Positions 10,311 to 18,568 of a stretch of DNA of 64,000 nucleotides are shown here, piece by piece. The position numbers and the translations under genes are program-made. The notes under the pieces are model-generated. The model was not told the DNA's origin. It did not search any database and worked only from the letters and a program-made list of their open reading frames with translations. Numbering within the stretch: the first letter of the stretch is position 1; each line of letters opens with the position of its first letter. The stretch is from contig DASWMI010000192.1 in NCBI GenBank assembly GCA_036399835.1, forward strand, positions 35,305-99,304, given 5' to 3'. Origin of the DNA: DASYML01 sp036399835 (GTDB taxonomy: Bacteria; Acidobacteriota; Blastocatellia; Pyrinomonadales; Pyrinomonadaceae).

Positions 10311-12068
10311 TTAATATCCCAGAGGCTCGCCCGCGCTGCGCGAATCGGTTGCGCCGAGCCGCACGCCCGTCTTCTCTTCGATCATGATGCCTGTCGCGCT
10401 GGCGACATTTCCAGGTTTCGACGTGAACTTGTGCCCGTAGGATTCGAGCACGCGCTGCGTGTCTATCGAAAGCCCGTACTGTTCGTAGAGCAACTCGTCC
10501 GGCAGCCATTGATGATGAATGCGCGGCGCGTCAATGGCCTGCTGTATGTTCATCTCGTGGTCTATCACGTGGATGATGATTTGGAGGACGGCGTTGATGA
10601 TTCTGGGGCCGCCGCGCCCGCCAACGGCGAACCATAAAGAGCCGTCTTTGCGCAGGACGAAGGTCGGCGTCATGGACGAGAGCGGGCGCTTTCCACCCGC
10701 TACCGCATTGCGCTCGCCCTGGACCAGTCCGAAAAGATTAGGCGAGCCGGGCCGCGCCGCAAAATCGTCCATCTCGTCATTCAAGAGCACGCCCGTCCCC
10801 TTGGCCGTCACGCCGGAGCCGTAGAGGTCGTTGATCGTGTAAGTGTTCGAGATGGCGTTGCCCTGCGGGTCTACGACGGTAAAGTGAGTTGTCTCGGTCG
10901 GCTCGCTCCCGGTGGGCTGGCCCGGTCGCACATCGGCGCTCGCAGAAGCCTGCTGCGGGTTGATGCCAGCGCGCAGCCGCCTCGCGTAATCCTTGTCAAT
11001 CAACCCGGCGACAGGCACTCTCGCAAAATCGGGGTCGCCCATATATTCCGCCCTGTCTGCGAAAGCGCGTCTCATAGCCTCCGCAATCAGATGATACTTC
11101 TCCGCAGAAGCCCAGCCCATCTTGCGCAGGTCATAGCCTTCGAGGATATTGAGCATCTCCAGTAGGACAGTCCCGCCGGAAGATGGCGGAGGCATAGAGA
11201 TAATCTCGTAGCCGCGATATGTGCCGCGCAGCGGCACTCGCTCGCGTGCCGTGTAGCCGCGCAGGTCTTCATAAGTCATCAGGCCTTTGTGCCGCTTCAT
11301 GTCTGCGGCGATGAGCCGCGCCGTCTGCCCTTCGTAAAACTCTCTTGGACCAAAACGCTGCATGCGCGTGAGCGTCGCCGCCAGCTCGGGCTGTCGCAAC
11401 ACCTCGCCCTCTTGATAAAGCTTGCCGTTGTTGAGAAAGATGCGGCGGCTCTCTTCGTAACCGTTTAGTAAATCTCTAGCGTTGCGCAGCGAGCGCGCAT
11501 CGCTCCAGGTCAACTGAAACCCTTCAGAGGCCAGTCTTCGCGCAGGCTCTACGAGCTGTGCCCAGGTAAACTTTCCTGAGCCGTATTTTTTTAGCGCCAG
11601 TTCCAGACCGGCGACCGTTCCGGGCACGCCCGCCGCGCGATAACCGACCGTTGAAGAGCCTTCGCCCTTGATGAGATTTCCTTTCTGGTCCAGGTAAATA
11701 TTGCGTGAAGCGGCTGCCGGGGCCATCTCGCGATAATCTATGGCAGTGGTCCGCCCGTCGCGCAGGCGTATCAACATGAAACCGCCGCCGCCCAGATTCC
11801 CAGCCTCCGGGTAGGTCACGGCCATCGCCATCGCCACAGCTACCGCCGCATCCACGGCATTCCCGCCGCGCTTCATGACAGCCAGGCCCGCTTCCGATGC
11901 CGGGCGACTCTGCGCCGCGATCATCGCGCGCCGCCCACGCACAGGCTCGCGTGTGGCGGCTGCCGCGGTCGAAGATGCTGCGCCCGGCGCAAACGGAGCG
12001 AGCGGCGCAAGAGTGAGCGTTAGTATCAGAAAAAGCAGGGCGAGCGTGCGTTTGATTGATGTCAACAT
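10311..12068 (-). CDS. ggt: Gamma-glutamyltranspeptidase
   Basis: A 585-residue precursor of gamma-glutamyltranspeptidase, an exported N-terminal-nucleophile hydrolase that removes or transfers gamma-glutamyl groups from glutathione and related peptides. The N terminus is a signal peptide. The large-subunit signature GGNAVDAAVAVAMAMAVTYP and the GGGGFMLIR element are present. Autoprocessing is expected at the conserved Thr in TTHFTVVD, which becomes the catalytic residue of the small subunit. PLSSMTPT and GGRGGPRI, both substrate-binding parts of the small subunit, follow. The ATG at 12068 is preferred over a TTG ten codons upstream because the signal peptide begins there. It lies between the glcDE fusion and glcF on the same strand, so the three may be co-transcribed, although the gaps are 120-170 bases. 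Confidence 0.94.
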   Translation of the reverse strand: MLTSIKRTLALLFLILTLTLAPLAPFAPGAASSTAAAATREPVRGRRAMIAAQSRPASEAGLAVMKRGGNAVDAAVAVAMAMAVTYPEAGNLGGGGFMLIRLRDGRTTAIDYREMAPAAASRNIYLDQKGNLIKGEGSSTVGYRAAGVPGTVAGLELALKKYGSGKFTWAQLVEPARRLASEGFQLTWSDARSLRNARDLLNGYEESRRIFLNNGKLYQEGEVLRQPELAATLTRMQRFGPREFYEGQTARLIAADMKRHKGLMTYEDLRGYTARERVPLRGTYRGYEIISMPPPSSGGTVLLEMLNILEGYDLRKMGWASAEKYHLIAEAMRRAFADRAEYMGDPDFARVPVAGLIDKDYARRLRAGINPQQASASADVRPGQPTGSEPTETTHFTVVDPQGNAISNTYTINDLYGSGVTAKGTGVLLNDEMDDFAARPGSPNLFGLVQGERNAVAGGKRPLSSMTPTFVLRKDGSLWFAVGGRGGPRIINAVLQIIIHVIDHEMNIQQAIDAPRIHHQWLPDELLYEQYGLSIDTQRVLESYGHKFTSKPGNVASATGIMIEEKTGVRLGATDSRSAGEPLGY

Positions 12069-12187
12069 GGATTTCGAGCCTGTCTCTTGAGATTTCAAAT
12101 TGGACCAGCGACGCGTGATGAACTTTCAGCGACAAGGGCGATTGTGCCTTTGACCGGAGCGCAAATGCAAACTATCCAGCGCCTCTC

Positions 12188-15058
12188 TCAGATTGCCGCA
12201 AAGAGCCTGCCCGGAGAGAAAATATTTTCGGGGTCGAGTTGTTTCTTGATGCGCTGCATCAGAGCGACGGGCGCTCCCGTATCACTGATGGCCGCGCACG
12301 CCCGATGAATTTCTGCGGGCGTTCTTTCGATAAAGAATGTGCCGCCCGCAACGCGCGCCGACTCACTCAGGCTTGCGAGCGCTGCGACGGTTCTCTCCGC
12401 ATCTCCCCTCTGGCTGATAAAGCGCACGCGTCCGTCGCCCGCGCAGGCTTGCCATAAAGCTGAAGGAAACGCCGCGCCCTCGTCTTGGTCCAGTGCGGAA
12501 AGGAATGCTTCGAGCCGCGTGGGCAGCAGATGAGCTTGCCAGGCAAGCTCGTGTTGATGTTGAAAAGGCAACGCAGCCACATCTCGCCAGAGCCGCGCAT
12601 CATCTATAACGACCTCGACAAACTCAGGCTGCGTTTCCCTTGCAAGCTGCGCCTGTGTTTGTGCTAATTGATACTCGACCGCCTGCGAAGTTCCGGCGAA
12701 ACGCAGGAGCAGCGCGCAGCCTGTCTTCTTTGTCGAAGGGAAGACGCGGCCTGTCGCGCGTGGCGAGAGTATTTCGATGGCGACGGGGAACAATCTGGCA
12801 GCGAGCACGGCGCGCGCAGAGCGCAGGAGCGAGGCGAGGGGCGCTTGCGCGATGATGGTGGAGGTTTGAGCGGGGAGCGGGCGCAGCTTGAATGTCAATT
12901 CAACTATCAATCCGAGCGTGCCCCGGCTGCCTGTCAGGAGCTTGCAGAGGTCATAACCCGCGACGTTCTTGACGACGCGCCCGCCAGCCTTCAACATGCG
13001 CCCGTCCGCGAGCGCGACGCGCATCCCTATGACGGAGCCGCGCGGCCCGCCGTAGCCAAACTTTTGAGCGCCCGCCAGCCCCGCCGCAACCACGCCGCCG
13101 ACGCTCGCGCGTCCGTTATCCGGCGGGTCGAGCGGCAGCCATTGTCCGGCCCGGGCCAATTCCGTATTGAGCGCGGCGAGCGTCAACCCCGCCTCGGTCG
13201 TCGCAATCAGGTCGGCAGGCTCGTGCTCCAGGATACTCTTCATGCGGCGCGTGCCGAGGAATAAATCAACACGGCTCAAGCCACGGCCCGCTTCGAGCCA
13301 TGTCCCAGCGCCCGACGGCAAGATGGTCCAGCGTTCGAGCGAGGCCAGCCGCAACACTTCGCAAGCTTCAACGGCGGAAGCAGGCTCGACCGCGAGCGCC
13401 TCCATCAATCCTGATTCGCTGACGTGTTCTGCGCCGACGATTCCAGAGAGCAGCGCGTGCCTGTCGCCGCGTCCGGCAACATGAGAAGGATGCGATTGTG
13501 CCGTTGATGATTTGAGCTTCCGCTTTTCATCAGAGACTTGCTGTCTTTGCTCTTCTTCCTGCACGGATGAAGAAGCGTCTGGCTTCTCGCTCCCTGCTTC
13601 TTCATCAAAGCTCCGCGCTGCCTCGCCTGTTTGTCTGGATGTTTGCCTTGAGCTGCGCGCCTCGCCGCAGCTACGCGAGGTCGGGATAATCTTGCCGGGG
13701 TTGCACAGCCCTGTTGGGTCAAAGGCCGCGCGCACGCGCAGCATGACATCCATATCATCGTCAGAAAAGATGAGCGGCAGGTAGGCCGATTTGTCCAGCC
13801 CGACGCCGTGCTCGCCCGTTATTGAGCCGCCTGCGCGGACGCACGTCTCCATCAACTCGCGCCCGGCCTCTTTGACTCGCCGGACCTCTTCCGCGTGGCG
13901 AGCATCGAAGCAGAGAAAAGGATGCAGGTTGCCGTCGCCCGCATGAAAGACATTAGCGACGCGCAGGCCGTACTTGGCACCGATGCGATAAGTGGCGGCG
14001 AGCACTTCTGGGAGACGCGAGCGCGGGACCACCGCATCCTGCAACATAGTGTCGGGCGAGATACGGCCCATCGCGCCGAAAGCGCCCTTGCGCGCGGCCC
14101 AGAGCTTTTTGCGCTCTGCTTCATCAACCGCGCGACGCACCTCGCGCGCGCGGCTCTCAAGACAAATCTTTTCGGCGCGCTCTACGTCTTCATCCAATCC
14201 GGCTTCCAGCCCGTCCAATTCAATCAACAGCGCGGCCTCCGCGTCTGTCGGAAGACCAGCCGCGAAAACGCTCGCCTCTACGGCGCGTATGATTGCGCCG
14301 TCCATCATCTCCAACCCGGCTGGCATGAGGCCCGCCGCGATAATCGCGGAGACGGCGCGGCTCGCATCGTTGACATCCTCGAAGATTGCCAGCAGCGTGC
14401 GCACGGCTGGCGGAATCGGCGTGAGCCGCAAGGTAGCTTCGGTCGCGATGCCGAAAGTTCCTTCCGAGCCGATGAAGAGACCGAGCAGGTCATAACCGGG
14501 CGAGTTTAAATCGAGGTCCACAATCTCGCCTCCGCCGAGCACGACGCGCGCCGCCAGCACGTGGTCCACAGTCGTCCCGTACTTCAAACAATGTATGCCG
14601 CCGGCATTCTCCGCGATGTTGCCGCCGATGGTGCAGGTCATCTGGCTCGAAGGGTCTGGCACGTAATGAAGACCGTAGGGCGCTGCCGCACGCGAGAGAT
14701 GCGCGTTGACCATGCCTGTCTGGACCAACGCGAGACGGTTTTCAGGATCGAGTTTGAGCAGAGCGCGCATACGCGCCAGCTCAATCGTCACGCCACGCTC
14801 AAGCGCCAGCGCCCCGCCCGACAGCCCTGTGCCAGCGCCGCGCGGCGAGAATGGGACGCGCTCGCGCGCCAGCAGCTTCAAGACCTCCGAGACCTCTTCA
14901 GTCGAGCGCGGGAAGACCACTGCGCGAGGCCGAAACTTGTGCTGCGGCAGCCCGTCGCACTCGTAGACAATCAGCTCATCGCTTTCGGTCAGCACGCCTT
15001 CGCGCCCGACAATCGCACGCAAGTCAAGGCTTAACTGGTCCACTGTTGGCTGTCGCAT
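12188..15058 (-). CDS. Fused glycolate oxidase subunits GlcD-GlcE
   Basis: A 956-residue single reading frame containing two FAD-linked oxidase units. Residues about 1-450 are GlcD-like: a PCMH FAD-binding domain (PFSPRGAGTGLSGGAL, IGGNIAENAGG, GSEGTFGIATEATLRL) and the FAD-oxidase C-terminal domain (HAGDGNLHPFLCF, GSITGEHGVG). A polar, Arg/Ser/Glu-rich linker of roughly 90 residues follows. The rest is GlcE-like: a second PCMH fold (LPSGAGTW, SVGGVVAAGLAG, GRVVKNVAGYDLCKLLTGSRGTLG) with the short GlcE C terminus ending KKQLDPENIFSPGR. Normally these are separate polypeptides. The substrate is glycolate or another 2-hydroxyacid, and glcF two genes downstream supplies the Fe-S subunit. The start is the ATG at 15058; a TTG three codons upstream is possible. 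Confidence 0.93.
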   Translation of the reverse strand: MRQPTVDQLSLDLRAIVGREGVLTESDELIVYECDGLPQHKFRPRAVVFPRSTEEVSEVLKLLARERVPFSPRGAGTGLSGGALALERGVTIELARMRALLKLDPENRLALVQTGMVNAHLSRAAAPYGLHYVPDPSSQMTCTIGGNIAENAGGIHCLKYGTTVDHVLAARVVLGGGEIVDLDLNSPGYDLLGLFIGSEGTFGIATEATLRLTPIPPAVRTLLAIFEDVNDASRAVSAIIAAGLMPAGLEMMDGAIIRAVEASVFAAGLPTDAEAALLIELDGLEAGLDEDVERAEKICLESRAREVRRAVDEAERKKLWAARKGAFGAMGRISPDTMLQDAVVPRSRLPEVLAATYRIGAKYGLRVANVFHAGDGNLHPFLCFDARHAEEVRRVKEAGRELMETCVRAGGSITGEHGVGLDKSAYLPLIFSDDDMDVMLRVRAAFDPTGLCNPGKIIPTSRSCGEARSSRQTSRQTGEAARSFDEEAGSEKPDASSSVQEEEQRQQVSDEKRKLKSSTAQSHPSHVAGRGDRHALLSGIVGAEHVSESGLMEALAVEPASAVEACEVLRLASLERWTILPSGAGTWLEAGRGLSRVDLFLGTRRMKSILEHEPADLIATTEAGLTLAALNTELARAGQWLPLDPPDNGRASVGGVVAAGLAGAQKFGYGGPRGSVIGMRVALADGRMLKAGGRVVKNVAGYDLCKLLTGSRGTLGLIVELTFKLRPLPAQTSTIIAQAPLASLLRSARAVLAARLFPVAIEILSPRATGRVFPSTKKTGCALLLRFAGTSQAVEYQLAQTQAQLARETQPEFVEVVIDDARLWRDVAALPFQHQHELAWQAHLLPTRLEAFLSALDQDEGAAFPSALWQACAGDGRVRFISQRGDAERTVAALASLSESARVAGGTFFIERTPAEIHRACAAISDTGAPVALMQRIKKQLDPENIFSPGRLFAAI

Positions 15059-15228
15059 CAAGCTCAAAGAATTCTTCTATCTTCAGGGAGAGAGCGATGA
15101 TACACTACGCGCCCGGTCTTCATGTAGTAAATCTTGAGAGCCATCAAAAGAAGTCGGCTGCTAGTCTTTAGGAATCAATCACTACTTAACAAAAAGAGCT
15201 ATCGAAATTCTCGACGGAGGTTGGACGG

Positions 15229-15365
15229 ATGGGATTCCGTGATGAATTCCTGTGGTCTCAAAAAACTTATGCCGAGTGGTCTCCGGAACAGACGGCGGTG
15301 TGAAAAGGAGAAGAAGGAGCAGGAAGCAAAGCTCGAAGCGCCCGTCACCAATTTGAAAAACCCAG
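15229..15365 (+). pseudogene. Probable frameshifted 5' part of the next gene
   Basis: An ATG at 15229 preceded by GACGGAGG begins a short frame, MGFRDEFLWSQKTYAEWSPE and a few more residues, that stops at 15301. The reading sense then appears to continue in the next frame (EKEKKEQEAKLEAPVTNLK) and shifts again near the A-run at 15355-15360 into the frame of the downstream membrane protein. Two single-base changes at short A-runs would join all three pieces into one protein. This could be real decay or a sequencing or assembly error. Confidence 0.45.
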
Positions 15366-15788
15366 TTGCGCGGCAAAGAGCGCAGTTCCGGCCCCTGGAG
15401 TCCGGGTTTCGGCATAGGCTGCCTGCTGTACGGCATCCTGTTCCTGACGATTGGTCCAGTAGTCATGCAGCTTATGAAGGGGCTGATGTTTCTTTCATCC
15501 GGCCAGGTCAATGTGCTCGGCGCGCTCGTCTTGCTCATCGCTGTCTTCCTTGTTCCGGCACTGGCCGCGATAGGCGTGGTGATGTTGATTAACGCTTACA
15601 TCAGGTGGATGGCCGTGACGCGCCCCGTGCAAAAGCTTGAGCGGCAAATCCTAGATAAAAAGGATGAGCTGTTACCGGCGCAGGCGAGGGTCGAAGAGGA
15701 GTATCAGAGGAGACGCGGCGAGCTGGAAAAAGAGCTGAAGCAGCTTGAGGCTTTTCGGGAAAAGTGCTGGCAAAAGCAGTACATCTGA
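15366..15788 (+). CDS. Small membrane protein with C-terminal coiled coil
   Basis: Not assigned to a named family. The frame gives about 140 residues: a Gly/Pro-rich start, two membrane segments (around residues 17-37 and 50-75), and a charged region with heptad-like E/K/L spacing at about 90-135 (KLERQILDKKDELL; RRRGELEKELKQLEAF) that should form a coiled coil in the cytoplasm. The only in-frame start after the upstream stop is a TTG at 15366 without a convincing ribosome site. The true start is probably the ATG at 15229 in another frame, which makes this a disrupted gene. It ends 10 bases before the next gene. Confidence 0.55.
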   Translation: MRGKERSSGPWSPGFGIGCLLYGILFLTIGPVVMQLMKGLMFLSSGQVNVLGALVLLIAVFLVPALAAIGVVMLINAYIRWMAVTRPVQKLERQILDKKDELLPAQARVEEEYQRRRGELEKELKQLEAFREKCWQKQYI

Positions 15789-15797
15789 GCGGATAAT

Positions 15798-17486
15798 ATG
15801 AGACTGAAAATAACTCTTACGCTCTTCGTTATGGTATCGCTAATGGCTGCGAACTTTTCGACCAGCGCCGATAACAACAGTCTCTTCGCAGACTTGATTA
15901 TCGTCAACGCGCGTGTCCACACGATGGATGCGCGCGTGCCGCTCGCGGAGGCCGTCGCCGTTTACGGCAATCGCATCGTCGGGGTCGGTTCGACGGCGGA
16001 GATACGTCGGATGGCAGGCCCGCGCACACGCGTGATAGATGCCGTGGGGCGGCTGGTCCTGCCCGGCTTTAACGATGCGCACGTACATTTCATGAGCGGA
16101 GGCTTTCAGCTTTCAAGCGTGGATTTGAGGGATGCCGCGACGCCGCTGGAGTTTGCCGAGCGCATCCGCCGCTTTGCCGAAAAGACTGCTCCGGGGCGAT
16201 GGATAACGGGCGGCGATTGGGATCACGAACGCTGGCCCGGCGCGCCGCTCCCGACCAGAGAATTGATAGACAGGTTTACGCCCGACACGCCAGTCTTCGT
16301 CAATCGCCTTGACGGGCACATGGCGCTCGCTAACAGCCTTGCCTTGAGACTCGCAGGCGTGACGCGCGAGACCAAGGACCCGCCCGGCGGTCTGATCGTG
16401 CGCGACCCGCGGACGGGCGAGCCGACGGGTATCCTCAAGGATGCGGCGCAGAGCTTTGTCTGGAAAGTCGTGCCCGAGTCGAGCTTTGAAGAGAAGCTCG
16501 CGGCTGCGCGCGCGGCGACGGAGCATGCCGCGAGGCTCGGCGTCACGAGCGTGCAGGATGTCTCCGCCGGAAACGATGTCGGCATCTACCAGTTGCTCCT
16601 GGCACGCGGCGAACTAAAGACGCGCATCTACGCCGTCTCGCCGCTGCCTGATTGGGAGCGGCTCGGGCGTACAGGCGTGCGCGCACGCTTTGGCAGTGAG
16701 ATGCTGCGCATCGGCGGCCTCAAGGGTTTCGCCGATGGCAGTCTAGGCTCGACCACCGCGCTCTTCTTCGAGTCTTATCAGGATGCGCCGGAGACACGCG
16801 GCCTCGCGGGCGATGAGATGTTCCCGGAAGGAGTGATGCTCAAGCGCACGAAAGAGGCCGATGCTCGCGGTCTTCAAGTGATGATTCACGCCATCGGCGA
16901 CCGCGCCAATGATTTGATACTCTCCATCTTTGAGCGCGTCACAAAAGAGAACGGCGAGCGCGACCGCCGCTTTCGCATAGAGCATGCGCAGCACATCCGC
17001 CCGCAGGACATAGAGCGTTTCGGCAAGGCTCGCGTCATCGCTTCGATGCAGCCCTATCACGCCATTGACGACGGGCGCTGGGCCGAAAAGCGCATCGGCC
17101 ACCGTCGCGCCCTGACGACCTATGCCTTCCGCTCTCTGCTCGACAGCGGCGCGACCCTGGCCTTCGGCACTGACTGGACCGTTGCGCCCCTGGACCCCTT
17201 GCTCAGCATCTATGCCGCCGTCACGCGCCGCACGCTCGACGGCAAACACCCTTCGGGCTGGATTCCCGAACAGAAGATAACGGTCGAAGAGGCCGTCCGC
17301 GCCTACACCGTCGGCTCGGCCTACGCCGAATTTACAGACGACGCGAAGGGAACTATCACGCCCGGCAAGCTCGCCGACATCGTGATCCTTTCGCAAGACA
17401 TTTTTAGCATTGACCCCGTCGAGATTGAAAAGACTCGCGTCCTCTTGACGATTATGGATGGCCGCGTGATTTACGAAGCGAAGTAG
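15798..17486 (+). CDS. YtcJ-like metal-dependent amidohydrolase, exported
   Basis: A 562-residue amidohydrolase of the YtcJ/AepA-like group (TIM-barrel metal-dependent hydrolase). The N terminus is a signal peptide. Metal and catalytic motifs are GFNDAHVHFMSGG near residue 93, the GGDWDHERWPG loop, GFADGSLGS, MIHAIGDRAN, RIEHAQHI, and AFGTDWTVAPLDP late in the barrel; the composite beta-sandwich is completed by the C-terminal segment ending DGRVIYEAK. Family members hydrolyse amide or imide bonds in varied small molecules, so the substrate is unknown. The gene follows a small membrane-protein gene with a 9-base gap on the same strand. It is the second exported amidohydrolase in the window, only distantly related to the D-aminoacylase-type protein at 3.2 kb. 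Confidence 0.9.
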   Translation: MRLKITLTLFVMVSLMAANFSTSADNNSLFADLIIVNARVHTMDARVPLAEAVAVYGNRIVGVGSTAEIRRMAGPRTRVIDAVGRLVLPGFNDAHVHFMSGGFQLSSVDLRDAATPLEFAERIRRFAEKTAPGRWITGGDWDHERWPGAPLPTRELIDRFTPDTPVFVNRLDGHMALANSLALRLAGVTRETKDPPGGLIVRDPRTGEPTGILKDAAQSFVWKVVPESSFEEKLAAARAATEHAARLGVTSVQDVSAGNDVGIYQLLLARGELKTRIYAVSPLPDWERLGRTGVRARFGSEMLRIGGLKGFADGSLGSTTALFFESYQDAPETRGLAGDEMFPEGVMLKRTKEADARGLQVMIHAIGDRANDLILSIFERVTKENGERDRRFRIEHAQHIRPQDIERFGKARVIASMQPYHAIDDGRWAEKRIGHRRALTTYAFRSLLDSGATLAFGTDWTVAPLDPLLSIYAAVTRRTLDGKHPSGWIPEQKITVEEAVRAYTVGSAYAEFTDDAKGTITPGKLADIVILSQDIFSIDPVEIEKTRVLLTIMDGRVIYEAK

Positions 17487-17600
17487 AATCCCTGTCGCGG
17501 TCCGATATGAATCGGAGCAAGGGTTGAGTTAGAGATGCAAAGCGCATACGCGGCGCTCTTATTGTTTGATAGTTTATAGCCGACGGATTATGCTTGCCCG

Positions 17601-18449
17601 ATGAAGAGGCTTATTCGAGGCGTTGTCAATAGCATCCTCGTCATCCTGGGAATCCTTTCAGCCGGGTTGGGGCTAAAGGGTTTTCTATTGTCGAGCCGTT
17701 TTATCGACGGCGGGGTGACGGGCGTTTCGATGCTGCTCTCGGACGTGCTCGGATTTCCGCTCTCTGTGCTCATCCTGGTCATCAACCTTCCTTTTATAGC
17801 CCTGGGGTATCGTCAAATAGGCGGCGCGTTCGCCATCAAGAGTACGCTGGCAATCGCTGGCCTCTCGCTCTGCCTGGCCTTCGTTAAGTATCCTGATGTG
17901 ACGCCTGACAAGCTTTTGACAGCCGTCTTCGGAGGCTTTTTTATCGGCGCGGGGATAGGGCTTGCCATTCGCGGCGGCGCGGTGCTGGACGGGACCGAGA
18001 TCGCCGCGCTGCTCATCAGCCGGAGCAGCCATCTCCTCAAGGTCGGAGATGTCATCCTCATCCTGAACATCTTTATCTTCTCGGCAGCCGCGTTTTTTCT
18101 CGGCATCGAATCGGCGCTCTATTCGATTCTGACTTACTTTGCCGCCTCAAAGACGATTGACTTTCTGATTCACGGGATAGAGGAATATACGGCCATCCTG
18201 ATTACCTCCGACCGGAGCGAGATTATCAGGCAGGAGTTGATACGCGTGCTCGGGCGCGGCGTGACTATCTACCAGGGACGTGGCGGGTGGACCAACATAG
18301 AGCAGGATATTCTCTTCTGCGTCGTGACGCGGCTGGAGATCGGGAGCGTCAAGAAGCTTGTCAAAGAAATAGACGAGACGGCGTTCATCGTGCTACATCC
18401 ACTGTCCGACGTGGAGGGAGGCGTTATCAAGAAGACAGCTTTACACTGA
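17601..18449 (+). CDS. YitT-family membrane protein (DUF161/DUF2179)
   Basis: A 282-residue polytopic protein of the YitT family. About five or six membrane segments fill residues 10-185, with the family's repeated small-residue pattern (SSRFIDGGVTGVSMLL, RGGAVLDGTEIAALLISR). The C-terminal DUF2179 domain (about 190-275) begins ITSDRSEIIRQELIRVLGRGVT, followed by YQGRGGW and FCVVTRLEIGSVKKLVKEID. The biochemical role of the family is not settled; transport has been suggested for some members. It lies upstream of gltS on the same strand with a 119-base gap. Start at ATG 17601; the upstream region has no strong ribosome-binding match. Confidence 0.9.
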   Translation: MKRLIRGVVNSILVILGILSAGLGLKGFLLSSRFIDGGVTGVSMLLSDVLGFPLSVLILVINLPFIALGYRQIGGAFAIKSTLAIAGLSLCLAFVKYPDVTPDKLLTAVFGGFFIGAGIGLAIRGGAVLDGTEIAALLISRSSHLLKVGDVILILNIFIFSAAAFFLGIESALYSILTYFAASKTIDFLIHGIEEYTAILITSDRSEIIRQELIRVLGRGVTIYQGRGGWTNIEQDILFCVVTRLEIGSVKKLVKEIDETAFIVLHPLSDVEGGVIKKTALH

Positions 18450-18556
18450 CGTACAAGACGCACGCTTCACGCGCACCGGACTCCTTCGACGAGCATCAAA
18501 GGCATGCTCTTGCTGGCGGGAATCACCTGAGCCATCGCGTTCAACGCATTAGCTTT

Positions 18557-18562
18557 GGGGGA
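18557..18562 (+). promoter_or_regulatory. Ribosome binding site fixing the gltS GTG start
   Basis: GGGGGA lies six bases before the GTG at 18569. The reading frame is open far upstream into the yitT-like gene, but translation there is arginine- and histidine-rich and unlike GltS. This site is the best support for the GTG start. Confidence 0.65.
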
Positions 18563-18568
18563 AGCTTA

